From Pyrenula massariospora (taxonomy: Eukaryota; Ascomycota; Eurotiomycetes; Pyrenulales; Pyrenulaceae): a DNA stretch of 64,000 bases. The DNA is taken from positions 1,116,001 through 1,180,000 of the forward strand of contig JAGFMI010000007.1 in NCBI GenBank assembly GCA_021030905.1, written 5' to 3'. The position numbers and the translations under genes were made by a program. How positions within the stretch are numbered: position 1 is the first letter of the stretch; every line of letters starts with the position of its first letter. Of this stretch, positions 43,704 to 53,066 are shown in pieces. The notes below the pieces were generated by a model that had not been told where the DNA came from, did no database searches, and saw only the letters and a program-made list of their open reading frames with translations.

Positions 43704-45982
43704 ATGATATCTCAATCCCTCCCTCAGGCCCCACCCCTATTTACTAGCACCCCAACATCTATCGTCCGAGACACCGAATCCATCATTTCAACCTTCCGCT
43801 CCACTCTCGACCACATTACGCTCGACATCCCCCCGTCAGCCGCAACCTTCTCCACGGTCCTCCTGCCCCTCGCCCAGGCAGAGAATCTCTTCAAATCCCG
43901 TGCGCACATCCCCGGCTTCTACAAAGACGTCTCCCCTGACCCGCTGATTCGGGATGCATCGATCAAAGCGCAAGAGCTATTCGATAACTTCACCGTCGAG
44001 CGGTCGATGCGGGAGGATATCTTCCGCCTTGTCGAGGCAGTGAAAGGGAAGGATGAGGTGCTTGGACCTGAGGAGCGGCATCTTCTTGAGCTGGTGTACC
44101 GAGGATTTCTACGGAGTGGACTGCACCTCCCCGCGGCGGAGCGCTCGAGGCTGAAGGAGGTGAAGGAAAGGCTAAGTCAGCTGAAGCTTGCCTTTCGACG
44201 GAACCAGCAGAATGACGGCGCAGTCCGGGATTTCACCGCTGAGCAGCTGGACGGGCTACCGAAGGGGATGCTCTCGAATTTGGAGCCATCTAAAGAGCAA
44301 TCCGGCGCGCTTCGACTGCCGATCAACTACGCCTACACTGGCCGCGCCTTCCAGTACGTCAAAGATGCCGAGACGCAGAAGCAGATCTTTATCGCCTTTC
44401 AGAACAGGTGTCCGGATAACGTTGCTATCTTCAGGGAGGTCACCGAGCTTCGTGATGAGGCGGCAAGGCTTCTGGGCTACGTGAACCATGCGGCGTTTCG
44501 GATTGAGGCGATGATGGCGCAAACACCGAAGAGGGTGGATGATTTTCTGGGGAATTTGAGAGGGAGGCTTGGGGATGGTGGGAAGAGGGAGTTGGAGAGG
44601 TTAAAGATGCTGAAGAAGGAGGATGTTGAGGCACAGGGAGCCTTGTATGATGGAAGATTTTACCTCTGGGACTCGGGATTCTATAAGAGGATATTGATTG
44701 AGAGAGAGTATCAGGTTGACAAGGAAGAAATCGCCGAGTACTTTCCCCTGCAGGAGACTGTCAAGAAACTGTTGGATATTTTTGAGAGACTGTTTGGAAT
44801 GATGTTTGTGGAAGTTGATGCTGAGGCCCGTAGCACTCTGGCGCCATCTGGTAAGGGGGAAGATCTCCTGTGGCATCCGGACGTGAAGCTGTTCACTGTG
44901 TGGAACACGGGTGAGAAAGGGGCAAAAAACGCCCAAGCATTTCTCGGCTATCTCTACCTCGACCTCTTCACTCGAGAAGGCAAATACGGCAACGCGTCGA
45001 ATTTCAATATACAACCGGTAGGCACCTCATCCTCTTCAAAACCATTCTTTCCCTTCCTGCTGACCTCTCTCCTCCAGGGTTTCGTCAAACCCGACGGCTC
45101 CCGACACTACCCCTCGACCGCCCTCCTAACCTCCTTCCCCAAACCCCAAACCGACAAGAATGGCGCCAAGCCAATCCTCCTCAAACACGACGAGCTCGTC
45201 CAACTTTTCCACGAGCTCGGCCACGCCATCCACGACCTCCTCTCCCAGACGCGCTTCGCCCGCGCCCACGGCCCGCAGGAGGTGGTTCTCGACTTCGGTG
45301 AAGCGCCCAGCCAGATGCTCGAGCATTGGTGCTGGGATGTGCGGGTGCTGGGGGAATTGGGGCGGCACTGGTCGTACCTCTCCCCCGAGATGGAAGGGCT
45401 ATGGAGGGAGGGAAAGAGGGAGGGAGAGGAAAGGCCGGCTGAGAGGATGTCGGAAGCCATGATTGAGAGGCTGGTGAGGACGAGGCATGTGAATGGGGCG
45501 TTGTTTCAGTTGCAGGTCTTGCATTACAGTCTGTATGATATGATGGTGCATTCTTTCAAGAGTCATGGGGATATTGCGGAGTTTAGTTTTTCGGCGGAGT
45601 ACAATAGGCTCCGGAGAGAGCTACTGCGGATGGATGGTCCTGAGGACGAGTTGGGTGATGAGTGGGGACACGGGCAGGCGATGTTTGGACATTTGATGGG
45701 AGACTATGATGCTGGGTATTACAGCTATCTCTAGTGAGTCCCTTGGCCAAGAGCCTGTTACTTTTATTTATGCTAACCCGGTTGACTAGCTCACAAGTCT
45801 TCGCCGACGATATGTTTCATTCAACGTTTGCAAAAGACCCGATGAGTGCCGCGGCGGGGAGACGGTATAGGCGTATGGTCCTTGAGAAAGGGGCGAGCCA
45901 GGATGAGATGAAGACGGTTGTTGACTTTCTTGAGCGGCAGCCGGAGATGGGTGCTTTCTATAAAGAGTTGGGCATTGATTGA
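43704..45982 (+). CDS. M3 family metallopeptidase (saccharolysin/thimet oligopeptidase type)
   Basis: Three exons: 43704-45017, 45078-45733 and 45790-45982; 720 residues, usual length. The zinc site is FHELGHAIHDLL, with HELGH at residues 483-487 and the third ligand in DFGEAPSQMLEHW (Glu 513). Other family blocks: AFLGYLYLDLFTREGKYGNA, the final exon SQVFADDMFHSTFAKDPMS, and GRRYRRMVLEKGAS. The first intron is 60 nt, a multiple of three without stops, so the unspliced frame reads through; it was removed because SNFNIQPGFVKPDGS then matches the family. One extra residue sits between the HELGH motif and the Glu ligand compared with thimet oligopeptidase. Family knowledge: yeast Prd1 degrades short peptides in the cytosol and mitochondrial intermembrane space. 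No clear mitochondrial presequence is visible. Confidence 0.9.
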
Positions 45983-46187
45983 GTAGGTATAAATGTTAAA
46001 TATTTTATTTAGTTCAACAATGTAACTGTGTTATGATGCTATAATCAGGATTGAGAATTGGCCGGTCATCTGGGGTTGCCAGTTTGAGAGCTCAACGCCA
46101 TTAAGATAGAGTCTTGATGTCCCCGATCGTGCGAAAACTCCAACCATGGGAACCTAACACCTCCCGGTCCATGCATCAAGAGGCAGA

Positions 46188-47356
46188 TCAAACGCCCATT
46201 GTGAAATCATGCTCAATCCCCGGCGTCACGCTGGCAATGAACTTCAAGAACACCACCAGATACTGGTCTACCCGTATTGCAACCTTCTCCTCCTCACCCT
46301 GTTCCTCATCAAGTACTTCCCACTCATCGCCACCGTTTCCACCGGCCGCTGCTACGCCGCTGCTGTGTCCCTTCCTTGCTTGCGCCTCTTTCAGAGACAA
46401 CTTAGCAGCATCGTCAACCAATCCCTCCATACCCGCCTCGACCTTTTCTGCCGCAGCTGCATCACCATGCTGCAGTTTTTGTAGCCGTAGCTTGAGCGCA
46501 GCGTCTGCGCGGTCAAGCAGGACTTTCATCACTGATGCATGCCGGCAAGGATGGACAGAAGCCATCTTCACAGAAGCGTCGTAAAATGGAAAGTCTTCCA
46601 GGGTAACAGTCTTATCTTTATAATCACCGACAATATCTTGCATCATGTCTTGTGGCGGAAGAGGTTCGGATGGCGAGAGATATCCACTAAGATACATTCG
46701 AGGTGTGCGGTAGTATGGTGTATAGGTGATGTAGAGTGTATAGGTTCGGAGGCTACTATTAGAAGGTCAGCACCCGTTGAAATGAGAAATGCTTGTTTGT
46801 TCGAGGCTTACGTTTTGGTCCCATCACCACCTTGGTCCCTAATGATAGCTTCGGCGTCATCATCGTCGTCTTCCATGTCTGGAATTTCATCCTCTTCCGG
46901 CTCTTGGTCGCCAACATTGCCTGACTCATCCACCGTCCGCACATCCCGCATCCGGGATTCGGAGCTCCTCATATCTTTGCCCCTGCCACCGCCTGTCTGG
47001 AGCCAGCCGTCATCTTCTCCATCACCCACACCTCCAACTTCCTTTGCAGTGTTTCGCAATTCATCGCGGACAATCTCGTCAAGCTCGGCGTCTCCAGCAA
47101 AGTTCTCGTCGAGCCGTTTGTGACAGGGAACCCCTCGAGTAACTAGGAACTGTTTGCCTGGAGGAAGGTATTGCACACGTTTTGAGGCGGGAGAGGCGTC
47201 GGCCCAGGACCAAGTTGGAAATTTATATACCAGGTAATCGCCCGCTAGTAAGAACTCTTCCGGAGTGATCTGTCCAGTGTTTCGGAAGGTAGAGGTGTGG
47301 GTGACTGGGGCATATCGGTCCCGTATCTGGGAGATTGTGGAACGGATGGTCTGCAT
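46188..47356 (-). CDS. ATG3: Atg3, E2-like enzyme for Atg8 lipidation
   Basis: Exon 1 is 47356-46812 and exon 2 is 46755-46188; 370 residues. The N-terminus carries the membrane-sensing helix ([18 protein letters not shown]), then [20 protein letters not shown] and [20 protein letters not shown]. The acidic Atg7/Atg12-binding flexible region is [15 protein letters not shown]. The catalytic site is [11 protein letters not shown] with Cys at about residue 252. A long Ala/Glu-rich insert follows, and the C-terminus reads [20 protein letters not shown] as in orthologues. Family knowledge: Atg3 takes Atg8 from Atg7 and transfers it to phosphatidylethanolamine on the phagophore. This is the second autophagy gene in the window, not adjacent to ATG101. 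Confidence 0.95.
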
Positions 47357-47996
47357 AATGAAGATCTCCGGTCAAAAGTGCCGCTCTCTCGCTCGTGGAA
47401 GCACGGCTCTTCAACAGAGCCAGTAGGTAAACACTCTGCCTTTAGTCCGCGGGGTAACCGGATGGCTTCGAGGGACTTGCTGAAGAGTGAGGTGGATGAG
47501 AATGTTTTTGACGTGTAAAAGTGTGACTGTTAAAGAGCAATCCCCGATTGCACAAGGTTCTTGGGTTGCTAGCTCACATCTAGAGCCTCCAGATAGGAAC
47601 AAAGGCAACCGTCAACTGATGGTTATGGCGGGGATCAGGCGATGAGGCTCAGCCGATAAGAGACAAGGCTGGGAACGTCATGTGACTGATCTTGAATCCG
47701 AAAGCTTAAGTCCGACAAAATTCGCCGTCACATGTTTAGAGAAACTAAAAACTGAAGGGGGGCTTTATAGAAACGTTTCTTCATGTTTGGATTGTACTTC
47801 TCGACAATCCAGATTGTGTTCTCTATCTAAGCTGTCTCGACACTGAATCATTGTCCCTTCCGTATAAATGCTCAAATGGGTATTATGCAATTTGCTGGAT
47901 CTGCCATTGCCGTGACTCCCTGTCATGAGCCCCATACTACATCCCGTACGCCATTCACACAAAACTTAGTCTTCCTTCAAAGCAATTTTTCATGCG
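47357..47996. other. intergenic, ATG3 upstream region
   Basis: Between the ATG3 start and the stop of the next minus-strand gene. No gene seen. Confidence 0.5.
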
Positions 47997-49505
47997 CTAC
48001 AAGCCCAAGCCTGCAAGCAGGTTCAAACAATCTTCATTGGCCCGTTCAAGTTCGGTAATTCTCTCCTTCAACGCCCGGCTTTCTTCCTTCATCACACCAA
48101 CTACATCCCAGGCCTCAGATCTCGATACGCCATGACAAGTATTACATGGTTGCCTTTCTGTGGTAGTGTTCTGAGAGGACTGCACCGGGCTTAGTGCTTT
48201 TGTCAGGCTCCGCGTCGTAAGCTTGAACAAGGGGAACTTGGTAGACTGGGGAGTCGCCGGGCTGAACTCGATATCAGTCGTCGGGCTGGCACTTCGAGCT
48301 GTCATTCGGTCAGAATGAGAGAAGACACTAGACACCTCGGACGAAAGTTCTGCGTCTTGTTCTGAGCTTTCAAACGAAGAGGCAGAGATGTCCGATATTC
48401 TAGTTCTTCGGCCCCTGTACGCCCTGAGGTGGTCTTCCGGCGGCTGGACAAGCTTGACAGTTCCTCTTCTAAGCTCTTCCTCTTCCTGCCGACGGTTTCG
48501 TTCCAGAGCAAGTTCCTCTTTCAGTAGTTTCATAGCTTCTTCTTGGGCCGATGCACGAGCCGCCATATCTGACAGCTGCATCTTGAGAGCTTCATTTCGA
48601 GTCTCGGCTGCCTCAAGCTCATCAGCTTGAATATTTTTCTCCGAAAGAGTAGACCGCAGCGATTCATGGGTAGTACGGTATGCCGTCTGGAAGCGGCTCA
48701 ACGTGCCTTCTGCGTTCATCTGGAGGTTCTTGAAAGCAGCAGGTGAGAAGGTGTCTGTCGGACCGTGAGGGAAGAGTGCAGTAGGTATTGAGATAGCAAG
48801 TAGTTCATCGTTCTCGGCTGACGGATTGGATGGTGACTGGGGCACATGGGACTTGTTTTTGAAGAAGAAACGGGACAAAGAGCCCCCTGAGGTATTCGTC
48901 ATCGCTTTTGGTCGAGTCGGAGATGCCGACGTACGCTTTTGTAGTCTGCTAGAGGCCGTTGGCGGTCGATTGAAAATAGCATCGCCAGTGAGAGTAGGTG
49001 TGGCTTCTGTGGTATCTATCGATGTGATTCGCTGTTCTTCTTGAGCATTGAAGGGATTAGGCTCTTCTTTAGTCGGCGAAGGTATCAACCCAAGATTGAC
49101 GCGTTCCGAGTCACCGTTGAACCAGCCACCTATCTTGCTAGCTTTAGCTTCAACGGCCACCGTTCCTTCTTCATTGTCTCTGGTGGTAGGAATTGTGTTG
49201 GCTGCTTTTTTAGGGGAGCTACTTCGAGACCTTGGCGGTGAAGACGCTCGGTTCGAGGACAGGAGAGAGACATGGATGGAGTTGCGAGAAGGCTTGTTGC
49301 TGACCGGATGTGAGGCAAGAGGAGCTGGGAGATCAACAACAGTGCGAGATCTCTGGTGTGGGGTTTTCGCTCTTGACTGTGCTGGCGGGGGCGGACGTAT
49401 CGCATTCTCCCAGTCGATGCTGTTGACTCTGTCAGGACCTTCCGAAGAAGACATCGGCTGAGAGGAAGGTGGCGGTAGTGACGGAATGGCAGTTGCGTTG
49501 AGCAT
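47997..49505 (-). CDS. disordered coiled-coil fungal protein, function unknown
   Basis: From ATG 49505 (MLNATAIPSLPPPSSQ) to the stop at 47997: 502 residues, single exon. The N-terminal half is Ser/Pro-rich and disordered, with islands IGGWFNGDSERVNLGLIPSP and SLSRFFFKNKS. A coiled coil covers about residues 280-350 (SEKNIQADELEAAETRNEAL, AQEEAMKLLKEELALERNR). A Cys pair sits in QPCNTCHGVSRSEAWDVVGV, a zinc-ribbon-like half, followed by a second short coil and the end NEDCLNLLAGLGL. The ordered C-terminal block is what one would expect to be conserved. I do not recognise a named family. It shares a divergent promoter with the cyclin gene. Confidence 0.7.
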   Translation of the reverse strand: MLNATAIPSLPPPSSQPMSSSEGPDRVNSIDWENAIRPPPPAQSRAKTPHQRSRTVVDLPAPLASHPVSNKPSRNSIHVSLLSSNRASSPPRSRSSSPKKAANTIPTTRDNEEGTVAVEAKASKIGGWFNGDSERVNLGLIPSPTKEEPNPFNAQEEQRITSIDTTEATPTLTGDAIFNRPPTASSRLQKRTSASPTRPKAMTNTSGGSLSRFFFKNKSHVPQSPSNPSAENDELLAISIPTALFPHGPTDTFSPAAFKNLQMNAEGTLSRFQTAYRTTHESLRSTLSEKNIQADELEAAETRNEALKMQLSDMAARASAQEEAMKLLKEELALERNRRQEEEELRRGTVKLVQPPEDHLRAYRGRRTRISDISASSFESSEQDAELSSEVSSVFSHSDRMTARSASPTTDIEFSPATPQSTKFPLFKLTTRSLTKALSPVQSSQNTTTERQPCNTCHGVSRSEAWDVVGVMKEESRALKERITELERANEDCLNLLAGLGL

Positions 49506-50128
49506 CTTGAAACGCAGTTGGAGGGTTTGGCCCAAGTTGTTGTTTCTTTACCTCACAAGTTCCAAACCATTGGTTCCACAACGAGCTTCTGTACGGATTT
49601 TGAGCTAGATTATAGCTTCCTGAAATGAACCATGAAGCTCTGAGACTGCTCCTCAAGAGGAGTGCGAAGTAAGATAGAGCTCAGAAGCTCGACAACTTGT
49701 GTAGATAGGGTGGCAAGTGGCTGCAAGAACCTGCAGAGAGGGTGTTCGACGGAGATCGTCGGGGGCGCATGAATGAAGAGAGCGGGGCACAACGCGGCGG
49801 GCAACAAAGGGTCTCGTTGTTCCCACGACAAGGGCACTGCTTTGATAACAGCAGAAAGAGCTCGAGGTCGGATTTTGAAGCTCTGTGCAGCTCCGTATGA
49901 GAAGAATGGAAGGTTTCGAGGAGTCTATGCCCTTTTTCTCACTGCGGTAAATGTTGCGTGGTGGCAGGAAAAGTTCGTCTTAACGTGGTGGCAGGGAAGC
50001 TCCCGCTCCCGGTCCCCCAGCCCGCAACCCTGGACCCCTGCCAAATGACGACCACCAACACTCTTCGCCCGGTTTCCCAGCAATGCACTTGAAACCAAAC
50101 ATCTCACTGGTGCAAGCTGCGATATGAT
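49506..50128. promoter_or_regulatory. divergent promoter, coiled-coil gene / cyclin gene
   Basis: About 620 nt between two opposite start codons. No gene seen. Confidence 0.45.
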
Positions 50129-51031
50129 ATGGCTCCAGTCGCAGCCCTTGACCGGCTCTCTAATCCTTTAGCCCGGCCGGATCAAATTCTCGACCTACAG
50201 GACGCGGATGCTGTCAGGCCCTCGGGGAAAGGCAATTCACTTCGCTTCTCCCAGGCTCAGTTGACGCACGCTGGTGGTATACTCTTAAGATTACCACAGG
50301 AGGTCATTTCCCAAGGTATCGTGCTGACAACGAGGTTTTGGGTTGCAGGGGGATGGTCAGAAAATGTCACTCCAAAGGTAGACAATTTTCACCACTTTGA
50401 AATCCCGCGATATTTACCTATGTTTATTCAGACCGTCTCTGCTGCTGCACTCTACTTGGCGGCGAAAGTGTCTTTCATGCCGGTATCACCTCGCTCAGTG
50501 ATCAATGTCTTTGCATATCTACTGTCTCCAGCGTCGGAGCTATGGTTTGTCAATCCAGACGGACCCCTTGAGGACGTCAAACCAAGGTCTTATTACGTCT
50601 CAGAGGGGACGTACGAGCGAGAACGGCTGGCGCTGTTCCATGGCGAATCGACGATCCTAAAAGCTTTGGCCTTCAATCTCCACGTTGCTCTTCCACACAA
50701 GTTTGCTCTGACATACATGCAAGCGTTAGGTACTTCGTCACCTGCACTTGCTCGTCGAGTCATTAAACATCTTAATGGAGCCTTGTTTTCACCTCAACTC
50801 GTGTATGTGACGCACCAACCGAATGCACTCGCGGTTGCTGCTATATATTTAGCGGCCAGAGAGACTGAGGTTAAACTTATTGACGGCAACTGGTGGGAGG
50901 TCTTCGATGTTGACCGGGAAGATCTGGGTTTCCTCGTCGTTGCGTTTGGCTGCCTCCCAACATTTGCACAGAGTGAAAGGGAGAAGTGGCAAACCGACAG
51001 CTTGGGACTTGAAATTCTAGAAGCTTACTGA
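50129..51031 (+). CDS. cyclin L-like protein
   Basis: Exons 50129-50377 and 50432-51031; 282 residues. The removed 54-nt intron is in frame and stopless; splicing it gives TPK-TVSAAALYLAAKVSF, which restores the cyclin fold. First cyclin box: AGGILLRLPQEVISQGIVLT, LYLAAKVSF, SPRSVINVFAYLL. Then YYVSEGTYERERLALFHGES, ILKALAFNLHVALPH. Second box: RVIKHLNGALFSPQLVY, HQPNALAVAAIYLAARE, WWEVFDVDREDLGFLVVAF. This pattern fits cyclin L/T-type transcriptional cyclins that partner CDK11- or CDK9-like kinases in the nucleus and affect elongation and splicing. The C-terminal RS tail of animal cyclin L is absent. The exact class (L versus other fungal transcription cyclins) needs a tree. Confidence 0.8.
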   Translation: MAPVAALDRLSNPLARPDQILDLQDADAVRPSGKGNSLRFSQAQLTHAGGILLRLPQEVISQGIVLTTRFWVAGGWSENVTPKVDNFHHFEIPRYLPMFIQTVSAAALYLAAKVSFMPVSPRSVINVFAYLLSPASELWFVNPDGPLEDVKPRSYYVSEGTYERERLALFHGESTILKALAFNLHVALPHKFALTYMQALGTSSPALARRVIKHLNGALFSPQLVYVTHQPNALAVAAIYLAARETEVKLIDGNWWEVFDVDREDLGFLVVAFGCLPTFAQSEREKWQTDSLGLEILEAY

Positions 51032-51270
51032 AACATCTTCGTGAAGAGGCTGGTCTGTTCTTTGATGATTATTAAAAATCTTGGCTTTATATCTTAAAAT
51101 AACACCCAACCGGTCGAGAAATATCCTAAATCCTCGATCCAACATCACAAGCTCATCACGCCAATTCTAACCAGCTACGCAGCAACCCAAAATCTGTACA
51201 AGTATCCAAGTCCCAAAAAAGAGAGAAACCCCCGGCCCCCCATGGGCCACGCTAGAACCTGCATAAGTTC

Positions 51271-53066
51271 CTAAATCCTGCAGATTCGACCGGGGGTCTG
51301 CCCCACCCCCCACTCAAGCGGATTCTCATTGCTGGGACCGCCGGTTACGCTCCAGAGCTCGTTCCCAACGCACGGCTTGCACCAGAAAACCCCATTGGGA
51401 TCCCACTGCTTTTTGATCGCCAGCAGGCGGGGGTAGTTGCTACCGTAATAGTCGTGCTGCCAGGACGGATTTGTAGGGTCGGACTCGCTCATGTACGCGC
51501 CCAGGCCAGGGGCGAGCCGCTTCAGTGCGGGCACGCCAGTATCGCGAAGTTCCGCAGTGACGGACGCCTTCTCTGTCACACTGAGAGGTGTCCACACGCG
51601 ACCCAGTGCTGTATACGTCAGCCCTGAACCATCAATATTGACTGCTTCGACTTACCAACATGGACGCAAGCCTTTCTCCATGCGGGTAGGACGGCGTTGC
51701 TTCCACCGGGAACCTGGGCTTGCTGCACTCCTCGCCCGATGACGAGATGGGTAATCAATATACTACTCGTTGGGGTGGACTTTTGCAATTGCGCCTTGAG
51801 TGTACTCAGGCTTGTATTCAGAGCGGGGGCATCAAGAAGCCATGACCCTAGTCGGCCGTCAAAACCGACTGACTCCTGCGGGTTACCTAGCCAAAATCTG
51901 CTAAAAGAGTCAAAGTCCGTGAAACTGGTCGAATTCTGGATGGCGGCAGCTGCCCAGCCGGAGCCGCTCATGTCACGCTGCAGAGGACTCAAGATCGCCG
52001 CCGCTTGCGCTCGTGTTTTCTGCGGGAAGATGAATATCCCCGCGACTGAGCCACCTGAAGGTGAGACATAGACATATCCCGTCGTTCCAGAGTCAACTAG
52101 AGCAGGGACGTGCGTGTGGAAACGAGCTGCGAGATTCCAGAAAGTGTCTGAAGCCGCTGTAGTAGTGAAGGAGAATTGGGCTGATGTCCCTGGGACCCCT
52201 GGATATACCTTGACAGTGACTGAAAGCATGACAGCAAAAGTGGAGCCGCCTCCCCCTCGGAGAGCCCAGAATAAATCTGGATTGCTTGCTTCATTGATGA
52301 CTCGATACTCGCCGTCAGCGGTCACGATCTCCAGTTCGAGTACTTGGTCTGCCCCAAGACCGAAGAGGGAAGTGAGCGGACCATGGCCACCGCCGAGAAT
52401 CCAACCCCCGACGCCAACACTACGCTCTGCGCCAGCGACTATTGTGATATTGTGATCAGCCGCGAACGTATAGACCTCATTCCATTGCATTCCCGCGGCA
52501 ATCTTGATCGTTGAAATTGACTCGAGTCCCTTGGTCGTCGGATTTAGGGTGCCCAGAGTAAGACCAGTCAAGAGATGCGTCCAAATCTCCAGAGAACCGG
52601 GCCCCTTTGAGCGCCCAGGGTAGTCATGCCCTGTTCCTTTAACAATCAGGCGGACACCGGTCTGCGCAGCGAAGCGCACTCCAGCCTGTACATCAGCCGC
52701 GTTGATCGCCTCGATAGCGTAGGCGGCATAGCCCGAGCTAGAGCATGGATCTGTTGAATCTGGCCGGCATGTATCATCGTTGTAGATAGACGTAAATGGG
52801 TTACTTGCGTGATAGAAGCAATCCGTCCATTGACTCTGAAATGCTGCGCAAGCCGCGGTACTGGCATTAGGGAATCCAGGATGGCAAACCGCTCCAGGAG
52901 TATACACTGATGCCAGCCGACCTCCGACGGATGCATTCAGATTTTGCCATTGAGAAATAGAAGGCCAGCCGGTGGAATTGGCGGTTAATTTGCAAGAGGA
53001 AACTGCGGCGGTCAATGCTTCAGCAGCAAAGGCCAGAAGAGCAAAGAACACATATGTAAGAGACAT
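51271..53066 (-). CDS. secreted FAD-linked oxidoreductase (VAO/berberine-bridge type)
   Basis: Exon 1 is 53066-51656 and exon 2 is 51608-51271; 582 residues. The signal peptide is MSLTYVFFALLAFAAEALTA. The FAD-binding PCMH domain shows VRLIVKGTGHDYPGRSKGPG with the His (about residue 147) that commonly carries covalent FAD, then VGVGGWILGGGHGPLTSLFG and RGGGGSTFAV. The second exon is the C-terminal BBE domain, NYPRLLAIKKQWDPNGVFWC. N-terminal Cys residues and several N-glycosylation sites suit an extracellular protein. The sequence resembles the fungal isoamyl-alcohol-oxidase/6-hydroxynicotine-oxidase-like group, which oxidises alcohols, sugars or secondary metabolites with oxygen. The substrate is unknown. 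It does not sit in a biosynthetic cluster. Confidence 0.88.
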
